This document shows positions 6,410 through 13,286 of a stretch of DNA of 14,590 nt, piece after piece. The stretch is taken from assembly GCA_020058355.1 (NCBI GenBank), contig JAGVEG010000010.1:1-14590 (forward strand), given 5' to 3'. Source of the stretch: Candidatus Berkelbacteria bacterium (GTDB lineage Bacteria; Patescibacteriota; UBA1384; CAILIB01). Every line of letters begins with the position of its first letter. The first letter of the stretch is position 1. A program made the position numbers and the translations under genes. Below the pieces are notes generated by a model. The model was not told where the DNA came from and made no database searches. It saw nothing but the letters and a program-made list of their open reading frames with translations.

Positions 6410-7432
6410 TCAACGTATAGCTCCACCAATTAGCCTTATTTGCTCACTCGGTGAAAGCACATCTTTTGAACAAACCTTTTTATTCGCAATAACATGGTCA
6501 ACTCTACTCCAGAAGCGAGCGATTTCTTCATTTGTCAGATGTGGCGCCATGTAAATATTGAGCTCTTCTTTCTTAGACCTCCCAACTAACAAGCGATCAA
6601 TTACTTCCAAGGGAAGATCGGCCATGCCCGCCGTTCTCTGTGTAGGCCGGTTGAGAAACTCACTTGGCCCGGTTGAGGGGTATGAAAGATATCCCAAAGG
6701 TGAGAAAGAACAACCATTATCAATGGCCACAACCTCAGGTTGCTGGTTCTCTATTTGTCTTCGATAGAGAATATTCTCGCCATGTCTATCAAAATTCAAA
6801 GTAAGAAAGTCAAAAAGAGCCAGTACTTTATATCGCAAAGACCGAGTAATCTCATCAAAATAATCATCCCATTCTTGTTCTAGCTGCTCTGGTTCGCCAG
6901 GCATTCGAGACGGACTCCTCCCCGACTCCTGCAGACGCTCCATTTGACTATTCGTTCCCCAATCACCTAAGTCCATGAACTGCTGAAGTGACCCGTATAC
7001 ACCCTCAACTCCTATCACCCTTGTAACAGTTGGGGGTACGAGACCAAATCCAAAATGTTCAGAAACTCTGAACGATATTGCTTCTCGCGGATACATTTCC
7101 GTAATACCCATCCTATCTAACATCTCTTTGCTCTCACCAATACATGGCTTCCACACGGCATAGACCGACTCACTCCCGCCTTCAATAACCATGAGTGAAG
7201 TTTCTGGAGTAACCTCAGCAAAATCTGCCTTGTTTGTGTGTGGCTTAACAAGATCACCCAAAATGTCACGTAATGAACCCAATACTTCAACACTTCCCTG
7301 AGTAAGAACTTCACATATTCTTTCTTTGTCATCAAAAGTAGATATCCTTTCAGATGTTTTACTAACTCTCTCTGAAGCAGAGTGTTCAGATGGACTACGC
7401 ATGATAGGGTCTTGTTGCATCATTATCATCAT
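6410..7432 (-). CDS. PI3/PI4-kinase-like (HipA/SCO-type) putative kinase
   Basis: Probably a phosphotransferase of the bacterial PI3/4-kinase-like superfamily, known from uncharacterised actinobacterial proteins. Visible from N to C (numbered from the TTG at 7462): ATP-binding lysine in YAVWKPCIGE (Lys105), the family block REAISFRVSEHFGFGLVPPT (about 126-145), catalytic loop FLTLNFDRHGENIL (Asp225, Asn230) and the metal-binding Asp248 in VVAIDNGCSFSP. Order and spacing fit the family well, and all expected catalytic residues are present. The substrate is unknown; protein, lipid and small-molecule targets all occur in this superfamily. Residues before about 45 are Ser/Glu-rich and look disordered. 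The start is uncertain: a cluster of ATGs at 7432-7418 is preferred here, but a TTG at 7462 with AGAGG upstream is possible. The gene converges on the 107-aa gene and is divergent from mreB. It is more AT-rich than the core genes. Confidence 0.72.
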   Translation of the reverse strand: MMIMMQQDPIMRSPSEHSASERVSKTSERISTFDDKERICEVLTQGSVEVLGSLRDILGDLVKPHTNKADFAEVTPETSLMVIEGGSESVYAVWKPCIGESKEMLDRMGITEMYPREAISFRVSEHFGFGLVPPTVTRVIGVEGVYGSLQQFMDLGDWGTNSQMERLQESGRSPSRMPGEPEQLEQEWDDYFDEITRSLRYKVLALFDFLTLNFDRHGENILYRRQIENQQPEVVAIDNGCSFSPLGYLSYPSTGPSEFLNRPTQRTAGMADLPLEVIDRLLVGRSKKEELNIYMAPHLTNEEIARFWSRVDHVIANKKVCSKDVLSPSEQIRLIGGAIR

Positions 7433-7488
7433 CTTAAGGCTGCCTACTGTAGATAGGACCAATAATACACGAACCTCTTGAAAAATTC

Positions 7489-7497
7489 TGCTAGGGT
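7489..7497 (+). promoter_or_regulatory. Extended -10 element before mreB
   Basis: TGC followed by TAGGGT (7492-7497), seven bases before the ATG at 7505. The TGN prefix is the extended -10 form, which can work without a -35 box; none is visible at 17 bases. The placement predicts a leaderless mreB mRNA. Confidence 0.45.
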
Positions 7498-7504
7498 GTA
7501 CCAG

Positions 7505-8557
7505 ATGCGCACTTCATGGATCGACAATCTCACGAGTCGTCTCGGTAGTGATATCGGAATCGACCTCGGCACCGCCACCTCCCACGTCTATATGCGCGGG
7601 CGAGGTATTGTCTTGAGTGAGCCAAGCGTCGTAGCAATTAATGCCCACACTCGTGCTGTCTATGCCGTTGGAAATGAAGCAGCTGCTATGGTGGGGCGTA
7701 CTCCTGCCCACATTATTGCCATCCGCCCGCTTGTTGATGGCGTTATCTCAGACTTTGAAATTACCGAGGCAATGCTACGCTCATTTCTAGAGAACACCCG
7801 GGATAATCGTCTCCCCTACCAGATTCGTCCACGCCTGGTGATTGGCGTTCCCTATGGAGTAACCGAAGTAGAACGCCGTGCGGTTGAGGAAGCAGCAATT
7901 AGCGCGGGTGCCCGCCAGGTATTCCTTATTGAAGAGCCGATGGCTGCTGCAATTGGAGCCAATCTCCCGATTCAAGATGCCGGTGGCGTCATGGTGGTAG
8001 ATATCGGCGGCGGAACTACCGAGGTAGCCGTCATTAGCCTCGGCGGCATTATTACCTCACGCAGCCTACGCATTGCTGGTGATGAGTTAACGAACGACAT
8101 TATTACCTTTGCCCGTGAGCAGCATAACCTGGTACTTGGTGAGCGAACGGCTGAAAAGATTAAGATGACCATTGGCTCGGCGAGTCCCCTTGCCCAACCA
8201 CTTCAAACCGCCATGCGTGGCCGCGATCTCGTGAGTGGCCTTCCTAAGGAAGTCCTCGTTGGTGACGAAGCCATTCGTACCGCCATGAAGAAATCAATCG
8301 CAGCAATCTTAGAGGCTATTCGCCTCACTCTTGAAGAAACTCCACCTGAACTCCTTGCCGACCTCATGGACCGTGGCATCACGCTCTGTGGCGGTGGTGC
8401 GCTTTTGCGTGGCCTTGATCACCTGATTCAAACCAGTAGCCGTGTCCCGGTTCATATCGCTCATGATCCCCTTACCTGTGTGGCCCGAGGTACTGGTGCG
8501 GTATTGGAGCACCTTGATGAGCTCAAGGGCGTCTTGCTACCTGCCCGCGGCAACTAG
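7505..8557 (+). CDS. mreB: Rod shape-determining protein MreB
   Basis: Actin-like ATPase that forms membrane-bound filaments and guides lateral wall synthesis. The 350 residues show phosphate-1 SDIGIDLGTATSHVYMRG (about 15-32), the family stretch SEPSVVAIN (38-46), IAIRPLVDGVISDFE (71-85), LVIGVPYGVTEVERRAV (111-127), LIEEPMAAAIGANLPI (141-156), phosphate-2 VVDIGGGTTEVAVISLGG (164-181), AGDELTNDII and the adenosine motif ITLCGGGALLRGLD (292-305). Length is normal for MreB. The ATG at 7505 is preferred over an in-frame TTG at 7478 because the MreB N-terminus is short and an extended -10 lies just upstream. It is the first gene of the operon; mreC begins three bases after its stop. No key residue is missing. 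One small departure is Ser25-His27 in place of the usual Asn in the phosphate-1 loop (DLGTANT in typical MreB). Confidence 0.97.
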   Translation: MRTSWIDNLTSRLGSDIGIDLGTATSHVYMRGRGIVLSEPSVVAINAHTRAVYAVGNEAAAMVGRTPAHIIAIRPLVDGVISDFEITEAMLRSFLENTRDNRLPYQIRPRLVIGVPYGVTEVERRAVEEAAISAGARQVFLIEEPMAAAIGANLPIQDAGGVMVVDIGGGTTEVAVISLGGIITSRSLRIAGDELTNDIITFAREQHNLVLGERTAEKIKMTIGSASPLAQPLQTAMRGRDLVSGLPKEVLVGDEAIRTAMKKSIAAILEAIRLTLEETPPELLADLMDRGITLCGGGALLRGLDHLIQTSSRVPVHIAHDPLTCVARGTGAVLEHLDELKGVLLPARGN

Positions 8558-8560
8558 CCT

Positions 8561-9355
8561 ATGCGTACCCGTATTATTATTCTCGGTATTCTTGGGGCCT
8601 GTATTCTCTTGTTACGCCAAGACACACCCGTTCGCACCGGCATTCTCACGGCAACCCTCCCCCTCCAGCGAGCCACTGCTCGCAACGTTAATGCGGTAAG
8701 TACTCGCGTTGGCCAACTTCAGCAGATACCGCTGCTCTTTAGTGAACAGGCGCGACTCCAAGCAGCCATTGCTGATTTACAGCTTCAACTACGCGATCGC
8801 TCCTCCCTTGCCGCTGAAAATGCCGCACTGCGAGAAGAGCTCAAGGTTGCGAATCGCCCCGCCACTACCAAGTTGCTCGTTGCACCTATCCGTGCGCGAA
8901 GTTTTCGTACAGAAACCACCGACCAAGGGCGGCAGTTTACCCCCACCCTTACCGTAAGTATTGGGAGAGAGGCCGGTGTGGTTGCGGGCTCAGCAGTGAC
9001 GGTACTTGGTCACTTAATTGGTCGCGTAAGTACTGTTGAGACAAATCAGTCTGAGATTACCTTAATTACCGGTGAGACCAGCCGCATCCAAGTAGAGCTT
9101 GATGGCAGTAAAGAAAAAGGACTCCTGAAGGGAAGTCTGGCTGGCAATCTCTTTATTACCGATGTTACGCAAGGCATCCAGGTCCCCGCCGGTACTCTCG
9201 TACTCACCAGTGGACTTGGTGGCACACTCCCGCAGGGTATTCCCATTGGCACTGTTACGGAAACGATAACCAAGGCTAACGAGCAAACACAGGAACTTGC
9301 CTTAACGAGTCCGATTAATCTTGATCTTCTCGAGTACGTCATGATTGTCCCATGA
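8561..9355 (+). CDS. mreC: Rod shape-determining protein MreC
   Basis: Extracytoplasmic scaffold of the elongasome that links MreB and MreD to PBP2. The 264 residues have an N-terminal membrane helix (about 4-19, RIIILGILGACILLLR) and a coiled coil (about 60-97, with QARLQAAIADLQLQLRDR and ENAALREEL). The two-part beta domain typical of MreC follows, with LTVSIGREAGVVAGSAVTVLGHLIGRVSTV, ITLITGETSRIQVEL and a final GIPIGTVTETIT. Length is in the normal range. It starts three bases after the mreB stop, and its own TGA overlaps the next gene's ATG in an ATGA arrangement. No Shine-Dalgarno sequence is visible, so translation is probably coupled to mreB. Confidence 0.93.
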   Translation: MRTRIIILGILGACILLLRQDTPVRTGILTATLPLQRATARNVNAVSTRVGQLQQIPLLFSEQARLQAAIADLQLQLRDRSSLAAENAALREELKVANRPATTKLLVAPIRARSFRTETTDQGRQFTPTLTVSIGREAGVVAGSAVTVLGHLIGRVSTVETNQSEITLITGETSRIQVELDGSKEKGLLKGSLAGNLFITDVTQGIQVPAGTLVLTSGLGGTLPQGIPIGTVTETITKANEQTQELALTSPINLDLLEYVMIVP

Positions 9356-9795
9356 ATAGTCGTCATGCTCTTCAGTTTCTTATCCTCGCTCTCGGAGTAC
9401 TGATCGCCGGAGCCCTTCCCATTAGCTGGTACTGTGCCGTGCTTGCGCTGTGGATTGGCTGGGTTGCACGACGAACCCCACTTACCCGCATCGGGATCAA
9501 CCCGGGTCACTTTATTGCCTTTGGGCTTGTTCTTCATGAAATTACTACCCAGAACCAACTCTGGCTTGCCACCACTGTCACTGTTTTTGCGCTCATTGTT
9601 CGATTCCTCCTCAGTAAGCTTTCTTCGGCGGTAGCAAGTTTTCAGCACGCCGTGGCCGCACTTGCTGGGTGCCTCGTCCTTATCTGGCTTACCAACCAGT
9701 GGTCACAAACCGCCGTGTGGAGTATTTGTCTCATGACCTGCTTCTTGGGAGCTCGCCTTGCTCTTCGAAGTGATGTAGTCTCGCGGTATGCCTAA
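9352..9795 (+). CDS. mreD: MreD-like integral membrane protein
   Basis: Small polytopic membrane protein of 147 residues, named by position between mreC and PBP2 and by hydropathy, because MreD sequence is poorly conserved. Likely membrane segments are at about 8-35 (FLILALGVLIAGALPI and on), 50-65 (weak), 67-85 (LATTVTVFALIVRFLL region) and 95-140 (LAGCLVLIWL and VWSICLMTCFLGARLAL). It is thought to anchor MreC and MreB in the membrane. The start overlaps mreC by four bases and the stop overlaps mrdA by eight, so translation is tightly coupled. Charged residues are few and confined to loops. The alternative is an unrelated membrane protein in the same slot, but that is less likely. Confidence 0.75.
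   Translation: MNSRHALQFLILALGVLIAGALPISWYCAVLALWIGWVARRTPLTRIGINPGHFIAFGLVLHEITTQNQLWLATTVTVFALIVRFLLSKLSSAVASFQHAVAALAGCLVLIWLTNQWSQTAVWSICLMTCFLGARLALRSDVVSRYA
9776..9781 (+). promoter_or_regulatory. TANNNT hexamer before mrdA
   Basis: TAGTCT (9776-9781) ends six bases before the ATG at 9788, identical in sequence and spacing to the hexamer before the antitoxin at 14519. It lies inside the mreD-like coding region. A chance match is possible since no -35 box is clear. Confidence 0.25.
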
Positions 9796-11746
9796 GCGAT
9801 CCCCCGCAAACGCACCCCTGCAAGCGATTGGCGCTTACCACGACGTAACGCTCCCCCTTACTGAGCTTGAAGTACCCGTGCGCGAACTTCACCCCGAGAC
9901 ACGAGGTCTTCCCGGTCTCTGGATTGCGCTCTTTGTTATTCTCACCCTCCTGACCAGTCGGTCACTCTATCTTCAAGTGCTCACCGGTTCAAAAGGAGCA
10001 CAGGCGGCCGAAGGTAACCGCACCCGCCTCCGCACCACCACCCCTAATCGTGGCTTGATCACTGATAGTAAGGGTACTCCGCTGGCGATGAACTCCCAGC
10101 AGACGGCGCTTGTAGTACTTCCCGCCGAACTTCCCCGTAAAAAAACCGAGCGCGAAGCGGTGTACGAGAAACTCCGCACCATCACCAGTTTTACGAGTGA
10201 GCAGCAGGCCCGTGTTGAGGAAGCGTACAGTAACATCGGTAACCGTATCACCCTTAAGACCCCACTCACCAAGGAGGAGACACTACTCCTCAAAGAACAG
10301 ATTGTTACCCTTCCTGGCGTCGCAGTAGTTGAAGTACCGATTCGTACCTACGTTGATTTTGCCTCCGCGGGCCACCTTCTTGGCTATGTCGCACCTCCCA
10401 GCCGCGATGAGCGCCAGGGACTGATTGACGCAACTCCAACCGGTATCGCTGGTGTTGAAAAGTTCTACAACGAAACCCTCCGCGGGACCAATGGCACCAC
10501 CGCCATCACGGTGGATGCCCGTGGCGTACCACAGGGAGAAAGCACCGTTGTGAGCCCCGTGGTGGAAGGGAAAAACCTCGTACTTGGTATTGATGCTGAC
10601 GTCCAGAAAGTAACTGCCGACGCCCTCAAGCAGCAGCTTGAAATCCGTCAGAAAAACCTGGGTGACCTTCCCAAGCTTGGTGCTACCGCCGTGGTGATTG
10701 ACCCGAGAAACGGCGTAGTCCGGGCCTTGGTTTCCTATCCCGACTTTTCACCCAATCAATTTACGAAGGGCATCTCCCAAGAAGACTACACCACGCTGAG
10801 TACCGACCCTGGTAACCCACTACTAAATCGTGCAACGCAAGCCCTCTTCCCTTCGGGATCGGTTATCAAGCCATTTGTAGCAGCCGTTGCCCTGGAAGCT
10901 GGCGTTATCAATGGCAATACCGCCTTCGCCACCCCAAAAGAGCTCTGTGTTGCTGGCACCTGCTTCCCTGACTGGAAATTCCACCCCGGCGTTACCGATG
11001 CCCGTCGCGCCATCGCTGAATCAAATAATATTTTCTTCTACGCAATTGGCGGTGGTTATGCCGATGCCAATATTAAAGGTCTGGGCATTGAGAAGCTCGC
11101 AAACGGCCTAGCTAAATTTGGTCTCGGTGAGAGTTATCAACCTGATTTCGGCTCGGCAAACGGTGGTGTGATCCCGACTCCTGACTGGAAAAGGAAGCGA
11201 CTTAAGGAATCGTGGTTCCTTGGTGACACGTACAACACCAGTATCGGCCAAGGATACACCCAGACAAACCCCATGCAAATTGCCCTTGCCACCGCTGCCA
11301 TTGCGAATGGAGGCACCCTCTACGAGCCCTCTGCCGGCGAATACTGGCAAGATGCCATAACCAAAGAAAAAACCCGCATAGAGCCCCGCACAAACGGTTC
11401 TGTGGGGGTTTCTGATGGCAACATGCGCGTAATCCGCGAAGGCATGCGCCAAGGCGTCACCTCGGGATCCAGTCGTCTCTTAGACGCGATTCCCGTACCA
11501 ATTGCCGGAAAGACCGGCTCCGCTCAGTTTGGCCCCAATAAAGAGCTCACCCAGTCGTGGTTTACCTCCTACGCACCCTACGACAACCCCGAGTACGTCG
11601 TTACCGTACTAATTGAAGGCGCGGGCGAGGGCTACCTCTACGCCGTCCCCACCGCCGATGCTATTTACCGCAAGCTCTTTAACCAGCCGCCGCCCGCCGT
11701 TCAGACCCAAAGTACTGACGTTGCCGGCTTCGCGGGAGAACGCTAA
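9788..11746 (+). CDS. mrdA: Penicillin-binding protein 2 (peptidoglycan transpeptidase)
   Basis: Class B transpeptidase of the elongasome, acting outside the membrane with a SEDS glycosyltransferase partner. The 652 residues show a cytoplasmic tail (1-42), one membrane helix (about 43-64, GLWIALFVILTLLTSRSLYL) and an N-terminal dimerisation region with RTTTPNRGLITDSKGTPLAMN (about 82-102) and GIAGVEKFYNETLRGTNG (about 219-236). The transpeptidase domain starts with ATAVVIDPRNGVVRALVSYPDF (about 299-320). Its catalytic motifs are all present: SxxK as SGSVIKPF (nucleophile Ser358, Lys361), SxN as ESNN (Ser412, Asn414) and KTG at AGKTGSAQF (575-577). The PBP2-typical IGQGYTQTNPMQIALATAAIANGG motif is also seen. 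RodA, often adjacent, is absent from the window. The start overlaps mreD by eight bases. Confidence 0.96.
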   Translation: MPKRSPANAPLQAIGAYHDVTLPLTELEVPVRELHPETRGLPGLWIALFVILTLLTSRSLYLQVLTGSKGAQAAEGNRTRLRTTTPNRGLITDSKGTPLAMNSQQTALVVLPAELPRKKTEREAVYEKLRTITSFTSEQQARVEEAYSNIGNRITLKTPLTKEETLLLKEQIVTLPGVAVVEVPIRTYVDFASAGHLLGYVAPPSRDERQGLIDATPTGIAGVEKFYNETLRGTNGTTAITVDARGVPQGESTVVSPVVEGKNLVLGIDADVQKVTADALKQQLEIRQKNLGDLPKLGATAVVIDPRNGVVRALVSYPDFSPNQFTKGISQEDYTTLSTDPGNPLLNRATQALFPSGSVIKPFVAAVALEAGVINGNTAFATPKELCVAGTCFPDWKFHPGVTDARRAIAESNNIFFYAIGGGYADANIKGLGIEKLANGLAKFGLGESYQPDFGSANGGVIPTPDWKRKRLKESWFLGDTYNTSIGQGYTQTNPMQIALATAAIANGGTLYEPSAGEYWQDAITKEKTRIEPRTNGSVGVSDGNMRVIREGMRQGVTSGSSRLLDAIPVPIAGKTGSAQFGPNKELTQSWFTSYAPYDNPEYVVTVLIEGAGEGYLYAVPTADAIYRKLFNQPPPAVQTQSTDVAGFAGER

Positions 11747-12060
11747 TGGCCTGGGACAAGATCAGTGCCCCGCTCCTTGCCAGCGCTCGTCGGCATGGAC
11801 TCTATGGCGAGATGGTTGGCGCACAGCTTTGTGCTGCCGCTCAATCCATTCTTCCCACCGGAGCAACCGCCGTCTCGGTAAAAGATGGTGTATTGAAGGT
11901 GGGTATGGGAATCCCCCAGCAACTACCGGTTATGACGTTGGAGCGACAGCTGTTGGCAATTGTGAATAAGGAGGCAGAGCGCCTACGTGTTCCGGGGGTT
12001 ACGAGGGTGCAGCGGGTATTGAAGCAAAAAGAAAACCCCGGATTATCCGGGGTTGGGTAA
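11746..12060 (+). CDS. DciA-like (DUF721) protein
   Basis: Small protein of 104 residues resembling the DUF721/DciA family, whose studied members help load the replicative helicase DnaB. Supporting features are the basic N-terminal helix (ISAPLLASARRHGLYGEMVG), a beta strand pair around VSVKDGVLKVGMG (about 43-54), and the family-like TLERQLLAIVNKEAERL helix (about 64-80) followed by VPGVTRVQRVL. The ATG shares one base with the mrdA stop codon (TAATG), so it is translationally coupled; GGGAG nine bases upstream could serve as a ribosome site. The C-terminal residues KENPGLSGVG are encoded by a terminator hairpin belonging to the opposite-strand gene, so they are probably not under protein-level selection. 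It is the last gene of the mre operon. Confidence 0.6.
   Translation: MAWDKISAPLLASARRHGLYGEMVGAQLCAAAQSILPTGATAVSVKDGVLKVGMGIPQQLPVMTLERQLLAIVNKEAERLRVPGVTRVQRVLKQKENPGLSGVG
12026..12054 (-). terminator. Intrinsic terminator of the minus-strand gene, inside the dciA-like 3' end
   Basis: AACCCCGGA (12034-12042) and TCCGGGGTT (12046-12054) form a perfect 9-bp stem with a TTA loop. Read on the minus strand it is followed by TTCTTTTTG, a good U-tract. On the plus strand the hairpin is followed by GGGTAAAAC and would be a poor terminator. It therefore belongs to the gene at 12063-13169. Confidence 0.85.
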
Positions 12061-12062
12061 AA

Positions 12063-13169
12063 CTACCCGAAAATGGTTTCTCGCTGCTTTTTCCGCCAAT
12101 CACTCATGGGGTGATGAATTATTCTCACTACTCCAGGAATCTTCTGTAGCTCACTCCTACTAAGATAGGCGGTCACATCTTCCCATTGAATATCGCCATT
12201 CAGTGGCAAGATATAGGTTGCCTCACCATAGTTCGGAGAAGCAAGCACCACGTACCCCATCTCTGAGAAGTAGGCGACTACGAGACCGTCCTGCCAAGAA
12301 CCCCTCCGGATACTTGATGGGACGATCCATTTATCAGGGCCAAGGCTCCTCAAGAACTCAAGACGCACGATCTGGTCATTTTGACCAGCGCGGTCACCTG
12401 ACTCTGCAAGCCGAATTCTCAGTTGTGATAGAACCTCATGGACCTGTTCAGATGTAAGGGTTTCTGAAGTAAGCTTACCAAAGAGGCCAGTAATCCTGAG
12501 TTTTTCGATTGCTACCCACTCCTGGTCACGTTTTGTGACATCACGGGCTCGTGTGTCTCGTGCGTGATCAAGTACTTCTTGAACTATTCTCTTGTGAGTC
12601 TCCTCTACTAAATCAGTCGTATCTCTTCCGGCGCGAGAAAGCAGGCACCTTCGATACGGTAACCATAGAGTAAGTGGTACGATATCCTCTGTCTCTATGA
12701 CAACCATCTCTTGTGACTGCGCACTCACACGAACATACATTGTCAGCCTGCCTCGCTCTGCATAGGTTATGAGATCAGTAAGCGTAAGTATGCCGAAGGC
12801 AAAGTACTCACAAAGAGCATTTCTCCTACCTTTTTCTAGAAAAAGACGGTACACTTCACCACCATGTGTCTCGAACTGCTTAAGCCACTGCGAGTCAAGT
12901 GACAGCGATAGCATGTATGGAGCAAGCTCATTGAGAATGTCTGGGTCCTCAATACGGAAGAGGAATTCCCCAGCATTCAGGTAGATGCTTCCATCACTAC
13001 TACAAGACGCTAATCGGAATGCTGCACTATACAAACCAACATACCCATCAAGCCTAGCAACCTCTAAGTCAGTTGGTAGCGGCCACCCCTCTTCACTAAT
13101 TCTCGGCAGCGCAACCACCAAAACCTGAGTTTGTAGCTGTAAACTCCCCGCCAACATAACTCTTCTCAT
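12063..13169 (-). CDS. Hypothetical protein (368 aa)
   Basis: Not recognised. The ATG at 13169 is preceded by GAGGAG (13181-13176) at good spacing, which decides the start over upstream in-frame positions. The 368 residues have no signal peptide and no convincing membrane helix. N-terminal 1-60 are strand-rich (LQLQTQVLVVALPRI, GYVGLYSAAFRLAS); 185-225 are strongly charged and helical (DTTDLVEETHKRIVQEVLDHARDTRARD), and 230-252 may be a helix-turn-helix-sized segment (GKLTSETLTSEQVHEVLSQL). The C-terminus is a strand-rich region (GLVVAYFSEMGYVVLASP) ending in a basic tail. The gene has its own terminator and a -35-like TTGACA upstream, and is divergent from the next gene with 117 bases between starts. 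Codon use and base composition are less GC-rich than the mre genes. Confidence 0.65.
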   Translation of the reverse strand: MRRVMLAGSLQLQTQVLVVALPRISEEGWPLPTDLEVARLDGYVGLYSAAFRLASCSSDGSIYLNAGEFLFRIEDPDILNELAPYMLSLSLDSQWLKQFETHGGEVYRLFLEKGRRNALCEYFAFGILTLTDLITYAERGRLTMYVRVSAQSQEMVVIETEDIVPLTLWLPYRRCLLSRAGRDTTDLVEETHKRIVQEVLDHARDTRARDVTKRDQEWVAIEKLRITGLFGKLTSETLTSEQVHEVLSQLRIRLAESGDRAGQNDQIVRLEFLRSLGPDKWIVPSSIRRGSWQDGLVVAYFSEMGYVVLASPNYGEATYILPLNGDIQWEDVTAYLSRSELQKIPGVVRIIHHPMSDWRKKQRETIFG

Positions 13170-13175
13170 TTCACT

Positions 13176-13229
13176 CTCCTCACACTTAGTATTACTACCC
13201 TCACTATCGTGGGCTTGTGATTTTGTCAA
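13176..13229 (-). promoter_or_regulatory. Promoter and Shine-Dalgarno site of the 368-aa gene
   Basis: On the minus strand TTGACA (13229-13224) is a perfect -35 box. A -10 is less clear: GATAGT at 15 bases or TAGTGA at 17 bases. GAGGAG (13181-13176) is six to seven bases before the ATG at 13169, with GTGAAATG context. On the plus strand the same place reads TTGTCA, so the promoters of the two divergent genes may overlap. Confidence 0.5.
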
Positions 13230-13286
13230 GTTATGGTAGAAGGTGAGAGATACAGAAAAATCATCCCCGAAAGGAAACTCATCACA

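Noticed and set aside
7478..7504. TTG start nine codons upstream for mreB
   Set aside because: It has no ribosome site, extends beyond the usual MreB N-terminus, and the extended -10 hexamer lies inside this stretch.
13233..13286. Upstream ATG for the 380-aa gene
   Set aside because: The AAGGAA ribosome site lies downstream of it and fits the ATG at 13287; the extra residues show no family support.
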